From: Verrucomicrobiota bacterium
GTDB lineage: Bacteria > Verrucomicrobiota > Verrucomicrobiia > Limisphaerales > JAGWYX01
Length of the DNA: 5,770 bases
Direction of reading: 5' to 3'
Assembly: GCA_018969165.1 (NCBI GenBank)
Contig: JAGWYX010000296.1
Coordinates: 1 to 5,770, forward strand
The translations under genes and the position numbers were made by a program. Positions 1 through 5,605 of this stretch are shown piece by piece; position 1 is the stretch's first letter, and each line of letters begins with the position of its first letter. The notes beneath the pieces were generated by a model, which saw only the letters and a program-made list of their open reading frames with translations, did no database searches and was not told the DNA's origin.

Positions 1-43
1 CTTGCTTCCGTTTCTGGGCTGAAGCTGTGGGTTCGGCGGGCAT
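1..43 (-). CDS. 5' end of a third operon gene (partial, product unknown)
   Basis: An ATG at 43-41 on the minus strand opens a frame that stays open to the window edge and reads MPAEPTASAQKRKQ. It begins 3 nt after the TGA of the ORF6N gene (TGACCGATG). AAAGG lies 8 nt upstream of the ATG and is a plausible ribosome binding site. Close spacing, same strand and a suitable Shine-Dalgarno element suggest the next gene of the same operon. Fourteen residues (Ala/Pro/Lys-rich and hydrophilic) are too few to name a family. By context a DNA methyltransferase or another restriction/defence component is possible, but that is only a guess. A chance open frame this short cannot be excluded. Confidence 0.5.
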   Translation of the reverse strand, partial: MPAEPTASAQKRKQ

Positions 44-46
44 CGG

Positions 47-724
47 TCAGGCCTTTCGGAGTGCTCGTCGGGGCCCGGATCTTCTGTGGGTACGATACGG
101 GACCAGGTCCTCTTTCACGTGGAAGCCGATCTCCGGTTTGGAGGGTGCCGGCGGAGGGGCCATGAGCTGGCGGATGGCCTCGAAAACGATTTTGAATTGG
201 GCGTCGTATTTGCGCTCGAGGTCTGCCAGTTTGCGCGCGAGGTCGGCGTTCGTCAGGAGCATCTCACGCAGGCGCACGAAGGCGCGCATAATGGCAATGT
301 TGACCTGGACGGCGCGGCGACTGCGAAGCACGCTGGACAACATGGCAACGCCCTGTTCGGTAAAGGCGTACGGCCGGACCCGGCTGCCACCCCAACTTGA
401 GGTCACAATTCGTGACCTCAAGTTTTCTGATTCATCAGGGCTGAGCTGAAACATGAAATCATCCGGAAACCTCTCCCGATTCCGTCTTACCGCCTGGTTG
501 AGGGCTTTGGCCGGCACTTCATAGAGCCGGGCAAGATCATGACTGAGCATGACCCTTTGTTTTCGGATAAAGAGAATACTCTGTTGAGCCTGGAGTGCGA
601 GGGGGTCGCTCTTCATGGGGGTGGGAGATTGTGACCACCTTTTCTCTGAACGTGGTCCAGCGGCGGTCTCTTCGCTCTCCAACCCGAACATAAAGTCGGC
701 GGATTGATCGGGGCCTGCGCTCAT
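47..724 (-). CDS. ORF6N domain-containing DNA-binding protein
   Basis: Predicted 225-residue cytoplasmic protein. Residues about 46-131 match the ORF6N domain (KilA-N/Bro-related phage-type DNA-binding module). Its hallmark stretches are visible: ILFIRKQRVMLSHDLARLYEV, ALNQAVRRNRERFPDDFMFQL, and YAFTEQGVAMLSSVLRS. Next come an AIMRAFVRLREML helix and a charged, probably coiled-coil segment (about 157-187, ending AIRQLM). Last are a Pro-rich linker and an IGFHV motif, with a basic tail (RTHRRSGPRRALRKA) that looks longer than usual. The ATG at 724 overlaps the helicase TGA (ATGA), which suggests translational coupling and decides my start. M37 at position 616 would give a more typical length (about 189 residues) but lacks a well-placed Shine-Dalgarno. 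The frame also runs upstream to 922, deep inside the helicase gene, and I discount that part. ORF6N proteins are known from phages and often sit in restriction-modification operons. Their exact role there is unsettled; DNA binding or regulation is inferred. Confidence 0.88.
   Translation of the reverse strand: MSAGPDQSADFMFGLESEETAAGPRSEKRWSQSPTPMKSDPLALQAQQSILFIRKQRVMLSHDLARLYEVPAKALNQAVRRNRERFPDDFMFQLSPDESENLRSRIVTSSWGGSRVRPYAFTEQGVAMLSSVLRSRRAVQVNIAIMRAFVRLREMLLTNADLARKLADLERKYDAQFKIVFEAIRQLMAPPPAPSKPEIGFHVKEDLVPYRTHRRSGPRRALRKA
394..424. repeat. 31-bp near-perfect palindrome inside the ORF6N gene
   Basis: Two perfect 13-bp arms, AACTTGAGGTCAC (394-406) and GTGACCTCAAGTT (412-424), flank a 5-bp centre (AATTC). 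On the minus strand it encodes ENLRSRIVTSS within the ORF6N domain. It uses TTG, AGG, TCA, TCA and AGT codons and is about 42% GC in a much richer gene. The size and symmetry resemble a dimeric-protein operator, although the function is unknown. A hairpin in the mRNA is the alternative reading. Confidence 0.85.
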
Positions 725-3700
725 ATCAATGCTTCGGTACAAATGATTGCTGGCTCGAGGGCCAATTTGGAAATCTCGCCATGCCGCTCGGCCAGCACGT
801 CGAGCTTGTGCTCGAACGCGAGCGACTCCAGCCGCTTGATGGCATCGTCGAGGGCAGGCTTCTGGTTGCGTAGCCCACGCAGGGCAAATTCCACCCGCCC
901 ATCCAATGGACTGACGCTCCACAGACTCCGAAGCCGTTCCAGACGGGTGAGCATGTCTTTTGTCTCAGGCGTTTGGGTCAACAGAGCGGCAGCTTGTTTG
1001 TAGGCATCGCGGATCGTGTCCAGCGCCCACCGCTGCGAGGCCGTAAGCCGGTGCGGCGTGCCGCCCGCGGCGAGGTAATCCTGATACTGCTGGTCGAACT
1101 TGGCTTTGAGCGCGGTGACAAGGGCGTTGTACTGCGGCGGAAGGGGTTGGCGCTTTTCGGTGGGCGGACAGGTGATGGCCGCGATTGAGGAATGATTGTC
1201 CTCCGCGAGTATGTTGCCCTCGGCATCGGCGAGCCAGAGCCGTTGGAAATCTCCGGCCTGCCCGAAAAAGAAAATCACAGGGTAGGACGAAGCGCCCGGC
1301 GGGACGCCGACCGCGGCAGGCGGGACGCCCGCGCTCCCCATACTCTTCGCCGTGCGGATGGCGTTGGGCAGGGACGTGATCCGGGCGAAAAGCTCCGGCT
1401 GCTGGCGCTTGATACGGCGCAGAAGGTCTTCGGCTTCCTGAACCTCAAGATCAACCTGCCTGTCCATGTCGTCCTCGATGGCTTCGAGCCGCTTGCCGTC
1501 GCCTTCGTAAATCGCATACATCGCGTCGGCGTTGAGTTGCTCATCCGGTTCGAGGATTGCGGCGTCCTCCCCGATGGTCTGGTGGATGTCCTCGATGCGT
1601 TCGCGCAGGATGGCGCGGATGCCCAGATGCCGCTCCAATTCGAGTTCGGGGAGGAAATTGAAAGCGAAGATTTCCGTGTGCGGCGAGTTGATGCGGTCAA
1701 TGCGGCCAAAGCGCTGGATCAAACGCACCGGGTTGAAGTGAAGGTCGTAGTTCAGGATCAACGCCGCGTCCTGCAAGTTGAGTCCTTCCGAGAGCACATC
1801 CGTCGCGACCAAGAGATGGATAGGATTCTTGACCGGCGCTTTGGCCTCGTTCGCGATCGGGGCGAACCGGTTGACCAAGGTTTGCAGGTCGTCCCGGGAA
1901 CTGTCCGCGCGCTCAATCGTTTCGGGCGGGCGAACTTTGGCGGCCCGCAACTGCTCGGTGACGTATTGAGCCGTGTCAATGTACTGCGTGAAGATGAGCA
2001 ACTTGTGCGAGCGCAGGAGCGGCTCGGCGTCCAGCCACTTTAGCAGGCGCTGCAGCTTGGCGTCCTTGTCCGGCGTGATCGGTTCGACGTGCTTGGCCAT
2101 TTCCTGCAAGGTTGCCATGTCGGCGGTCACGTCCCGGCGCAGGTCGGCCAGTCGGAAGTCGGCAGGATCGTACTTCTGGCTCAGCTTTTCCAACTCGGTG
2201 CGGAGGTCGGCGTTCTCGGAATCGCCTTCCTCGACGCCTTTGAGCAAATCCTCGACCCCCTCGCCGGCGATAATCACACCGTCGTCCAGCCCGTTGAGGA
2301 AGATTTTGTGGCGCTCGATCAGGCGAGTCGCTGTCTGGCGGAAGGCTTCGACGCTGGATTCAAGACGCTTGAACAGCAAGGTGCGCATCAGACCGTGCAA
2401 CCGTTGACCAGCCCGCACCAGATCGTTGTAAGGCGCGACATCCTTTTTGGCCGCGACGACGTAGAGATGCAGACCGTACCGGGCATAGGTCATGCCGACG
2501 TTTTTCTTCTTGTCCGGGTTGGGCGGCTCGATGAGGTTGCGCAGCGTTTTGTAGAAGCCGCCGTAGGTCTTCTCGATACTGTAATCAATGGTCTTCAGGT
2601 TGCGCACCGGGAAGCGCACCGGCCGCCCGTCCACCTTGGCGTCGGGCCAGTGTTCTCGAATGTGCTTTCGTGTCCGGCGGATCAGAAAGTATTGCAGCAG
2701 CGGCGGCAACGGACGTTCGTCGTTTTCGACGAGCTTGAAGTACTTGCCCAGCGAGCGCGGTTCGACGCCCAAATCAATCCGGTCGTCGGCGTTGAACAAC
2801 CGGATTTGATTCAGAATGTCACGGGCGCGGCTATTGCGCGGCGTGGCGGTCAGCAAAACCACCGGCAAGTCCAAGCTGCGGACGAACTGGAACAGTCGGT
2901 CATACCGGAGGGAATCGCTGTGGCGGAAATTGTGTGATTCGTCGAGCAGCACGAGTTGCTTGTTCTGATAGCGTTCTTCCTCGAACGCGAAATTGGGCTG
3001 GCTCAACATCCCCATGCTCAGGACTCCCGCGCCGAGGTCGTACCGGTCAACGAACCGGTCGCGCCACATCTTCACCAGCGGCGTGGGACAGATGATGAGC
3101 GCCCGCTGGCGCTCGCGGACTTTGAGCCATTTGAGCAGTGCCGCCGCGACGAAGCTTTTTCCAAGCCCAACCACGTCCGCGATGAACACGCCTTGGCGCA
3201 GTCTGAGAAGGCGGATGCCGCTCTTGACCGCCGCCCACTGGAAATCCGCCAGCGGCGGGAAATCGGCAGGCATCGGCACGTCCGGTTCTTCCAGCCGGTC
3301 TTTGGTCAGGTGGTACAGGACTTTGAGGTAAAGCTCGTACGGCGTGACCGATTCATCCAGCGCCCATGACGACTGGAGTTGGTTCATCAACTGGGCGTCG
3401 AACGGCTCGGCCTCGTCCCAGAGCCGGTTGAACCACGTGAGCAACTGCTCATGGTTGCCGTTACCGTGGACGACGACGTTCAACTCGGTGTTGTCGCGCA
3501 GCCCGGCCAGACTGAGGTTGGAACTGCCCACGACCGCGATGCCGCGCTCAAAGCGGTTGGCTGGGTAGTCAAAGATGTAGGCCTTCGCGTGAAGGCGGCT
3601 GCGGGTGAAAACCTTGACTTTGAGTTTGTTCTCCGAGATCAGCCGCACCAATTCGGTAACCAAGGCTTGATCCTCGTCCGTTTGGTCGAGCCGCTCCAGC

Positions 3701-4020
3701 CGCTCACGGATACGCCGCTCGCCCTCTGCCACCAGCTTGGCCCGCTGCTGCGCGTTGAGAAACTCGCCCTCCCGCTGGTGAGCGATGATCGCCTCGCGGG
3801 AGGCGTGTCCCTCCGCCAGTTGTTCGATGGTCGCCCGGTCAGATGTGTTGCCGATCAGTAGGCGGAGTTCCTGAACCGCGGCCAGTTGATCGGCGATAGC
3901 CTTGAAACCGGAGAGAAAGAAGTAGCCTACGGCAAAATGCGCACGCACCGACTCACTCAGCAAGGGGCGAACCGCGTCCGCGAGATGCAACCCCTGATTG
4001 TCAATGATGTCTTGCTGCAT
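721..4020 (-). CDS. PLD-nuclease/SNF2-family helicase fusion protein
   Basis: About 1,099 residues. The N-terminal part (to about 200) is a phospholipase D-like domain with an intact HxK(x)4D signature (H144, K146, D151) followed by GSSN (165-168). Only one such motif is seen, so an active site would need dimerisation. The SNF2/superfamily 2 motor follows: motif I DVVGLGKS (282-289), a DESH Walker B box (360-363), TATP (391-394), LIFTQY (675-680), ATDVLSEGLNLQ (739-750) and QRFGRIDR (769-776). A long, mostly helical insert separates the two RecA lobes, and a roughly 300-residue C-terminal region follows. An in-frame GVPP repeat insert sits at about 893-914. The family fits ATP-driven DNA translocases with a nuclease-like head found in restriction and defence loci (related in parts to DISARM-type PLD and SNF2 proteins); the biological role here is inferred. 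I chose the ATG at 4020 (MQQDIIDNQGLHL). A TTG at 4050 would add ten residues. Neither has a clear Shine-Dalgarno. Confidence 0.9.
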   Translation of the reverse strand: MQQDIIDNQGLHLADAVRPLLSESVRAHFAVGYFFLSGFKAIADQLAAVQELRLLIGNTSDRATIEQLAEGHASREAIIAHQREGEFLNAQQRAKLVAEGERRIRERLERLDQTDEDQALVTELVRLISENKLKVKVFTRSRLHAKAYIFDYPANRFERGIAVVGSSNLSLAGLRDNTELNVVVHGNGNHEQLLTWFNRLWDEAEPFDAQLMNQLQSSWALDESVTPYELYLKVLYHLTKDRLEEPDVPMPADFPPLADFQWAAVKSGIRLLRLRQGVFIADVVGLGKSFVAAALLKWLKVRERQRALIICPTPLVKMWRDRFVDRYDLGAGVLSMGMLSQPNFAFEEERYQNKQLVLLDESHNFRHSDSLRYDRLFQFVRSLDLPVVLLTATPRNSRARDILNQIRLFNADDRIDLGVEPRSLGKYFKLVENDERPLPPLLQYFLIRRTRKHIREHWPDAKVDGRPVRFPVRNLKTIDYSIEKTYGGFYKTLRNLIEPPNPDKKKNVGMTYARYGLHLYVVAAKKDVAPYNDLVRAGQRLHGLMRTLLFKRLESSVEAFRQTATRLIERHKIFLNGLDDGVIIAGEGVEDLLKGVEEGDSENADLRTELEKLSQKYDPADFRLADLRRDVTADMATLQEMAKHVEPITPDKDAKLQRLLKWLDAEPLLRSHKLLIFTQYIDTAQYVTEQLRAAKVRPPETIERADSSRDDLQTLVNRFAPIANEAKAPVKNPIHLLVATDVLSEGLNLQDAALILNYDLHFNPVRLIQRFGRIDRINSPHTEIFAFNFLPELELERHLGIRAILRERIEDIHQTIGEDAAILEPDEQLNADAMYAIYEGDGKRLEAIEDDMDRQVDLEVQEAEDLLRRIKRQQPELFARITSLPNAIRTAKSMGSAGVPPAAVGVPPGASSYPVIFFFGQAGDFQRLWLADAEGNILAEDNHSSIAAITCPPTEKRQPLPPQYNALVTALKAKFDQQYQDYLAAGGTPHRLTASQRWALDTIRDAYKQAAALLTQTPETKDMLTRLERLRSLWSVSPLDGRVEFALRGLRNQKPALDDAIKRLESLAFEHKLDVLAERHGEISKLALEPAIICTEALI
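1288..1344. repeat. in-frame GC-rich interspersed repeat, 21-bp period
   Basis: Two copies of GGCGGGACGCC (1298-1308 and 1319-1329), 21 bp apart, lie in an almost pure GC stretch. On the minus strand they encode two heptads, GVPPAAV and GVPPGAS, within SMGSAGVPPAAVGVPPGAS. This Pro/Ala/Gly segment interrupts the otherwise ordinary C-terminal region of the helicase between LPNAIRTAK and YPVIFFFGQAGDF. It looks like a REP-like interspersed element that inserted in frame into a linker. The mobile origin is an inference. Confidence 0.65.
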
Positions 4021-4088
4021 AGCGCCGGCGAAGCCTGGCAAGAATTTCAACGCGAAGAAAGCCGGAATGTTTGCATCGATCTCATCAA

Positions 4089-4136
4089 CTAGCGCAGGCA
4101 GCGCTCAACCTCTTCATTTTCGGCAGGAGTCCTCAT
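4089..4136 (-). other. 15-codon upstream ORF before the helicase
   Basis: Minus-strand ATG at 4136 reads MRTPAENEEVERCLR and stops at TAG (4091-4089), about 70 nt before the helicase ATG and in a different frame. The helicase frame itself stays open back to 4104 (reading ALPALVDEIDANIPAFFALKFLPGFAGAM), without an ATG. The ORF begins just 7 nt after a candidate -10 box, so it could be a leaderless leader peptide or the true N-terminus cut off by a frameshift. A small hairpin, AGCGC/GCGCT (4091-4095, 4101-4105), overlaps its end. It could equally be chance. Confidence 0.2.
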
Positions 4137-4143
4137 GCGGTTT

Positions 4144-4172
4144 AGTTTAACTGGCGACTCGGCACCGGGCAA
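4144..4172 (-). promoter_or_regulatory. weak candidate sigma70 promoter for the helicase operon
   Basis: On the minus strand TTGCCC (4172-4167) and TAAACT (4149-4144) are separated by exactly 17 bp. Each matches the consensus at 4 of 6 positions. Transcription would start close to 4137, about 115 nt upstream of the helicase ATG. The boxes are mediocre, so this is tentative. Confidence 0.3.
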
Positions 4173-4241
4173 GCTGGCTTTGCATGACCATTCTCAGCCC
4201 CCACGTCCGCCGACCCTTCCCAGACCCCCTCTTCGCGTTCC

Positions 4242-4294
4242 CGTGTTTGTCATCCGGCTTGCGATCGGGAAGGCCAAGCCGGATGCCAACCACG
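4242..4294. repeat. inverted repeat, 20-bp arms with 2 mismatches
   Basis: A perfect core, CATCCGGCTTG (4251-4261) against CAAGCCGGATG (4275-4285), with a 13-nt loop, extends outward to 4242 and 4294 with two mismatches. It can form a stable hairpin in RNA or a cruciform in DNA. There is no T-tract on either side, so it is not a classical intrinsic terminator. Confidence 0.75.
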
Positions 4295-4315
4295 CAAACG
4301 CTCACCCCATGCCAG

Positions 4316-4396
4316 CCTGGTCGTGTCGGATTTGAAACCAGCCCTGCGCCCCATTCCCCTGTTCGCAGCACTGGTTTCAAATCCAACACCACCAGG
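4316..4396. repeat. long inverted repeat, 26-bp arms with 2 mismatches
   Basis: The left arm (4316-4341) contains GGATTTGAAACCAG; the right arm (4371-4396) contains its exact reverse complement CTGGTTTCAAATCC. The outer CCTGGT/ACCAGG and GTGT/ACAC blocks also pair, leaving two mismatches in 26 bp around a 29-bp spacer. It resembles a small non-autonomous element or a structured regulatory site. No target duplication is evident. Confidence 0.8.
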
Positions 4397-4497
4397 ACAT
4401 CCAACGCGCGAGCGACGCCTCCTCTTCCGCGAACGACACGGGCGCGATATCAACCGTCCCGGTGTTTCGACCACTCCGGTTGGCGAAGACGGGACAG

Positions 4498-4559
4498 GCG
4501 GTTTTCGGCGCGGCAGAACGAACGGTTCTTCGAGATGCCGCGCCCCCACCGAAAACCGC
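4498..4559. repeat. inverted repeat with 6-nt bulge
   Basis: GCGGTTTTCGG plus CGCGGCA (4498-4515) pairs with TGCCGCG (4536-4542) plus CCGAAAACCGC (4549-4559). A CCCCCA bulge (4543-4548) interrupts the right arm. A smaller palindrome, AGAAC/GTTCT, lies in the loop. All 18 positions of the left arm can pair. Confidence 0.75.
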
Positions 4560-4628
4560 GAGGTCGGAACCCACCTCCATTGGCGCCGTTAGGTGACGTT
4601 TCCTTGTGGTTTCCCCACAGCGGCTGCA

Positions 4629-4672
4629 GAATCCCGCGTGGCGACCACCGACCACGCGGCAGCGCGGAATTC
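4629..4672. repeat. nested short inverted repeats
   Basis: CCGCGTGG (4634-4641) and CCACGCGG (4652-4659) form a perfect 8-bp pair around a 10-nt loop. GAATCCCGCG (4629-4638) can alternatively pair with CGCGGAATTC (4663-4672) with one mismatch. The two pairings are mutually exclusive because they share 4634-4638. Confidence 0.6.
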
Positions 4673-4746
4673 AATGGCAAAGCCGAGGGCGCAGAAAGGC
4701 GGCTGCTACAACTCAGGTCCGCCGGTTTCATCACCGAACGCCCGGC

Positions 4747-4775
4747 TTGTCATTTCCACGCGATCCAGTTATGAT
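4747..4775 (+). promoter_or_regulatory. sigma70-type promoter of the toxin-antitoxin pair
   Basis: TTGTCA (4747-4752) and TATGAT (4770-4775) are separated by the ideal 17 bp, and each matches consensus at 5 of 6 positions. The expected transcription start (about 4782-4784) coincides with the antitoxin ATG at 4784. This predicts a leaderless or nearly leaderless mRNA and agrees with the lack of a Shine-Dalgarno sequence. If bound by the antitoxin, autoregulation would act here, but no clear operator palindrome overlaps the boxes. Confidence 0.6.
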
Positions 4776-4783
4776 TCACGGCA

Positions 4784-5083
4784 ATGAAAAACGGCAGACA
4801 CGCAACGGAGCGCATTGAATTGAGCGAACACATCGTGGCGGACCCGGACATCTGCCACGGCAAACCCACGTTCAAAGGCACCCGCATCATGGTCTGGCAG
4901 GTTTTGGAGGACGTGGCCCAAGGCCGGTCTTGGGACTTTATCTGCAACCGGCGCTGGGGCGGGCGCATCCCGTTGAGCGCGATCGCCGAGGCCGTCCGAC
5001 TCGCGCAAGCCGCGTGGCTCGAACGATACGGCCTGGCCGCGCGACGGCCGGGGCGGAAACGTTCCGAACCGGCTTTGGCTTGA
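4784..5083 (+). CDS. DUF433 family antitoxin
   Basis: 99 residues. Residues about 13-75 carry the DUF433 (VapB45-like) signature: HIVADPDICHGKPTFKGTRI, then VWQVLEDVAQGRSWDFI and WGGRIPLSAIAEAVRLA. Members are small winged-helix-like proteins, usually encoded directly before a PIN-like toxin. They are thought to neutralise the toxin and may repress their own promoter. The C-terminal tail after about residue 80 (RYGLAARRPGRKRSEPALA) is basic and probably contacts the toxin or DNA; this is inferred. The ATG at 4784 is chosen because the conserved domain begins soon after it and a strong promoter ends 8 nt upstream. No ribosome binding site is visible. The stop overlaps the toxin start by 4 bp. 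Confidence 0.9.
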   Translation: MKNGRHATERIELSEHIVADPDICHGKPTFKGTRIMVWQVLEDVAQGRSWDFICNRRWGGRIPLSAIAEAVRLAQAAWLERYGLAARRPGRKRSEPALA

Positions 5084-5481
5084 ACCTGCTGGACGAAAAT
5101 TTTCCGCAAGACCAGTTGCCGCTGCTGAAGGAGTGGCACGTTTTTTTCCGGCTCATCGGGAAAGACATCGCGCGGTTCGGAGCGAAAGACCCCGTCATCA
5201 TCCCGCTGTTGCACCGGCAAGGCGGTGCCACGTTCTTTACGCTGGATTGGGATTTCTTCGAGGCCGCGCTGTGTCATCCGGCCTATGGTCTGGTGTGGCT
5301 GGACGTGCGGGCGGACGACGCGGCGTATTTCGTGCGGCGTTTTCTCAAGCATCCGCGCTTCAAGACCCAGGCACAACGCATGGGGATCGTGGCCCGCGCC
5401 CACCACGAAGGAATTGATTTCTGGCAGCGCCATCGAGCCGCGCTGCAACACGCCCGGTGGATTCGCACCACGCCGCAATGA
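5080..5481 (+). CDS. DUF5615/PIN-like toxin
   Basis: 133 residues. The N-terminus MNLLDENFPQDQ is the typical DUF5615 opening, with the acidic pair D5/E6. Further PIN-type acidic residues are D37 (KDPVIIPLLHR) and D56/D58 in FFTLDWDFF. C-terminal blocks (ALCHPAYGLVWLDVRADDAAYFVRRFL, HPRFKTQAQRMG) agree with homologues I recall beside DUF433 antitoxins. PIN-fold toxins are Mg-dependent ribonucleases; RNA cleavage by this protein is inferred. The start is a TTG at 5080 whose last two bases join the antitoxin TGA (TTGA), giving coupled translation. No in-frame ATG or GTG lies near the domain start, and the frame reads back into antitoxin-coding DNA before it. The protein looks complete. Confidence 0.87.
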   Translation: MNLLDENFPQDQLPLLKEWHVFFRLIGKDIARFGAKDPVIIPLLHRQGGATFFTLDWDFFEAALCHPAYGLVWLDVRADDAAYFVRRFLKHPRFKTQAQRMGIVARAHHEGIDFWQRHRAALQHARWIRTTPQ

Positions 5482-5588
5482 GGGGCAATGCGGCAAAGCC
5501 GATGGCCGACGAACGCAAACCGCCGCGGCCGCGAATACCCGGCAGGCCCGCCGGCAACGGACACCAAAACGGACACCAAACCGGTTAA
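5478..5588 (+). CDS. possible small Pro/Arg-rich ORF after the toxin
   Basis: An ATG overlapping the toxin TGA (ATGA at 5478-5481) opens 36 codons reading MRGNAAKPMADERKPPRPRI and then ending NGHQNGHQTG before TAA. The stop/start overlap is like that of a coupled third gene. The composition is low-complexity, no family is recognised, and the last codons come from a 12-bp tandem duplication. A second frame from 5488 (39 codons) is also open. Most likely non-coding. Confidence 0.18.
   Translation: MRGNAAKPMADERKPPRPRIPGRPAGNGHQNGHQTG
5557..5580. repeat. 12-bp tandem duplication
   Basis: Two adjacent perfect copies of ACGGACACCAAA (5557-5568 and 5569-5580), directly after the toxin-antitoxin pair. 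It could arise by slippage, and copy number may vary between strains. Confidence 0.85.
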
Positions 5589-5605
5589 AAACGGCACGGT
5601 TTGGT
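5575..5605. terminator. hairpin after the toxin, possible weak terminator
   Basis: ACCAAACCG (5575-5583) and CGGTTTGGT (5597-5605) form a perfect 9-bp stem with a 13-nt loop about 100 nt beyond the toxin stop. There is no T-run after it on the plus strand, so intrinsic termination would be weak. It may simply be an inverted repeat. Confidence 0.35.

Larger units (their letters stand above)
4137..4746. other. non-coding, palindrome-rich intergenic region
   Basis: About 600 bp between the divergent operons. Open frames exist on both strands (the longest about 196 codons from 4184), but their products are Arg/Pro-rich, lack recognisable domains and change reading style abruptly, as expected for chance frames in GC-rich DNA. 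The stretch holds four separate imperfect inverted repeats (listed individually), the possible minus-strand promoter at its left end, and the antitoxin promoter just beyond its right end. No RNA gene or transposase remnant was recognised. Confidence 0.6.

Noticed and set aside
725..922. Upstream extension of the ORF6N frame to 922
   Set aside because: It lies wholly inside the helicase gene in another frame, shows no domain similarity, and the ATGA start at 724 fits operon structure better.
1192..2043. Long plus-strand frame opposite the helicase
   Set aside because: Antisense shadow of a GC-rich gene. The product has no recognisable domain, while the minus strand encodes clear helicase motifs V and VI here.
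2089..2937. Second long plus-strand frame opposite the helicase
   Set aside because: Same reason: antisense to the region between the RecA lobes and motifs II-III of the helicase, with no independent coding evidence.
4147..4404. 85-codon minus-strand frame upstream of the helicase
   Set aside because: It overlaps two palindromes, has no ribosome binding site that I can defend and no recognisable domain.
4242..4672. CRISPR array
   Set aside because: The repeats are inverted and differ from each other. No regularly spaced direct repeat exists.
4184..4774. 196-codon plus-strand frame in the intergenic region
   Set aside because: Arg/Pro-rich product without any family resemblance, crossing four inverted repeats and running into the antitoxin promoter.
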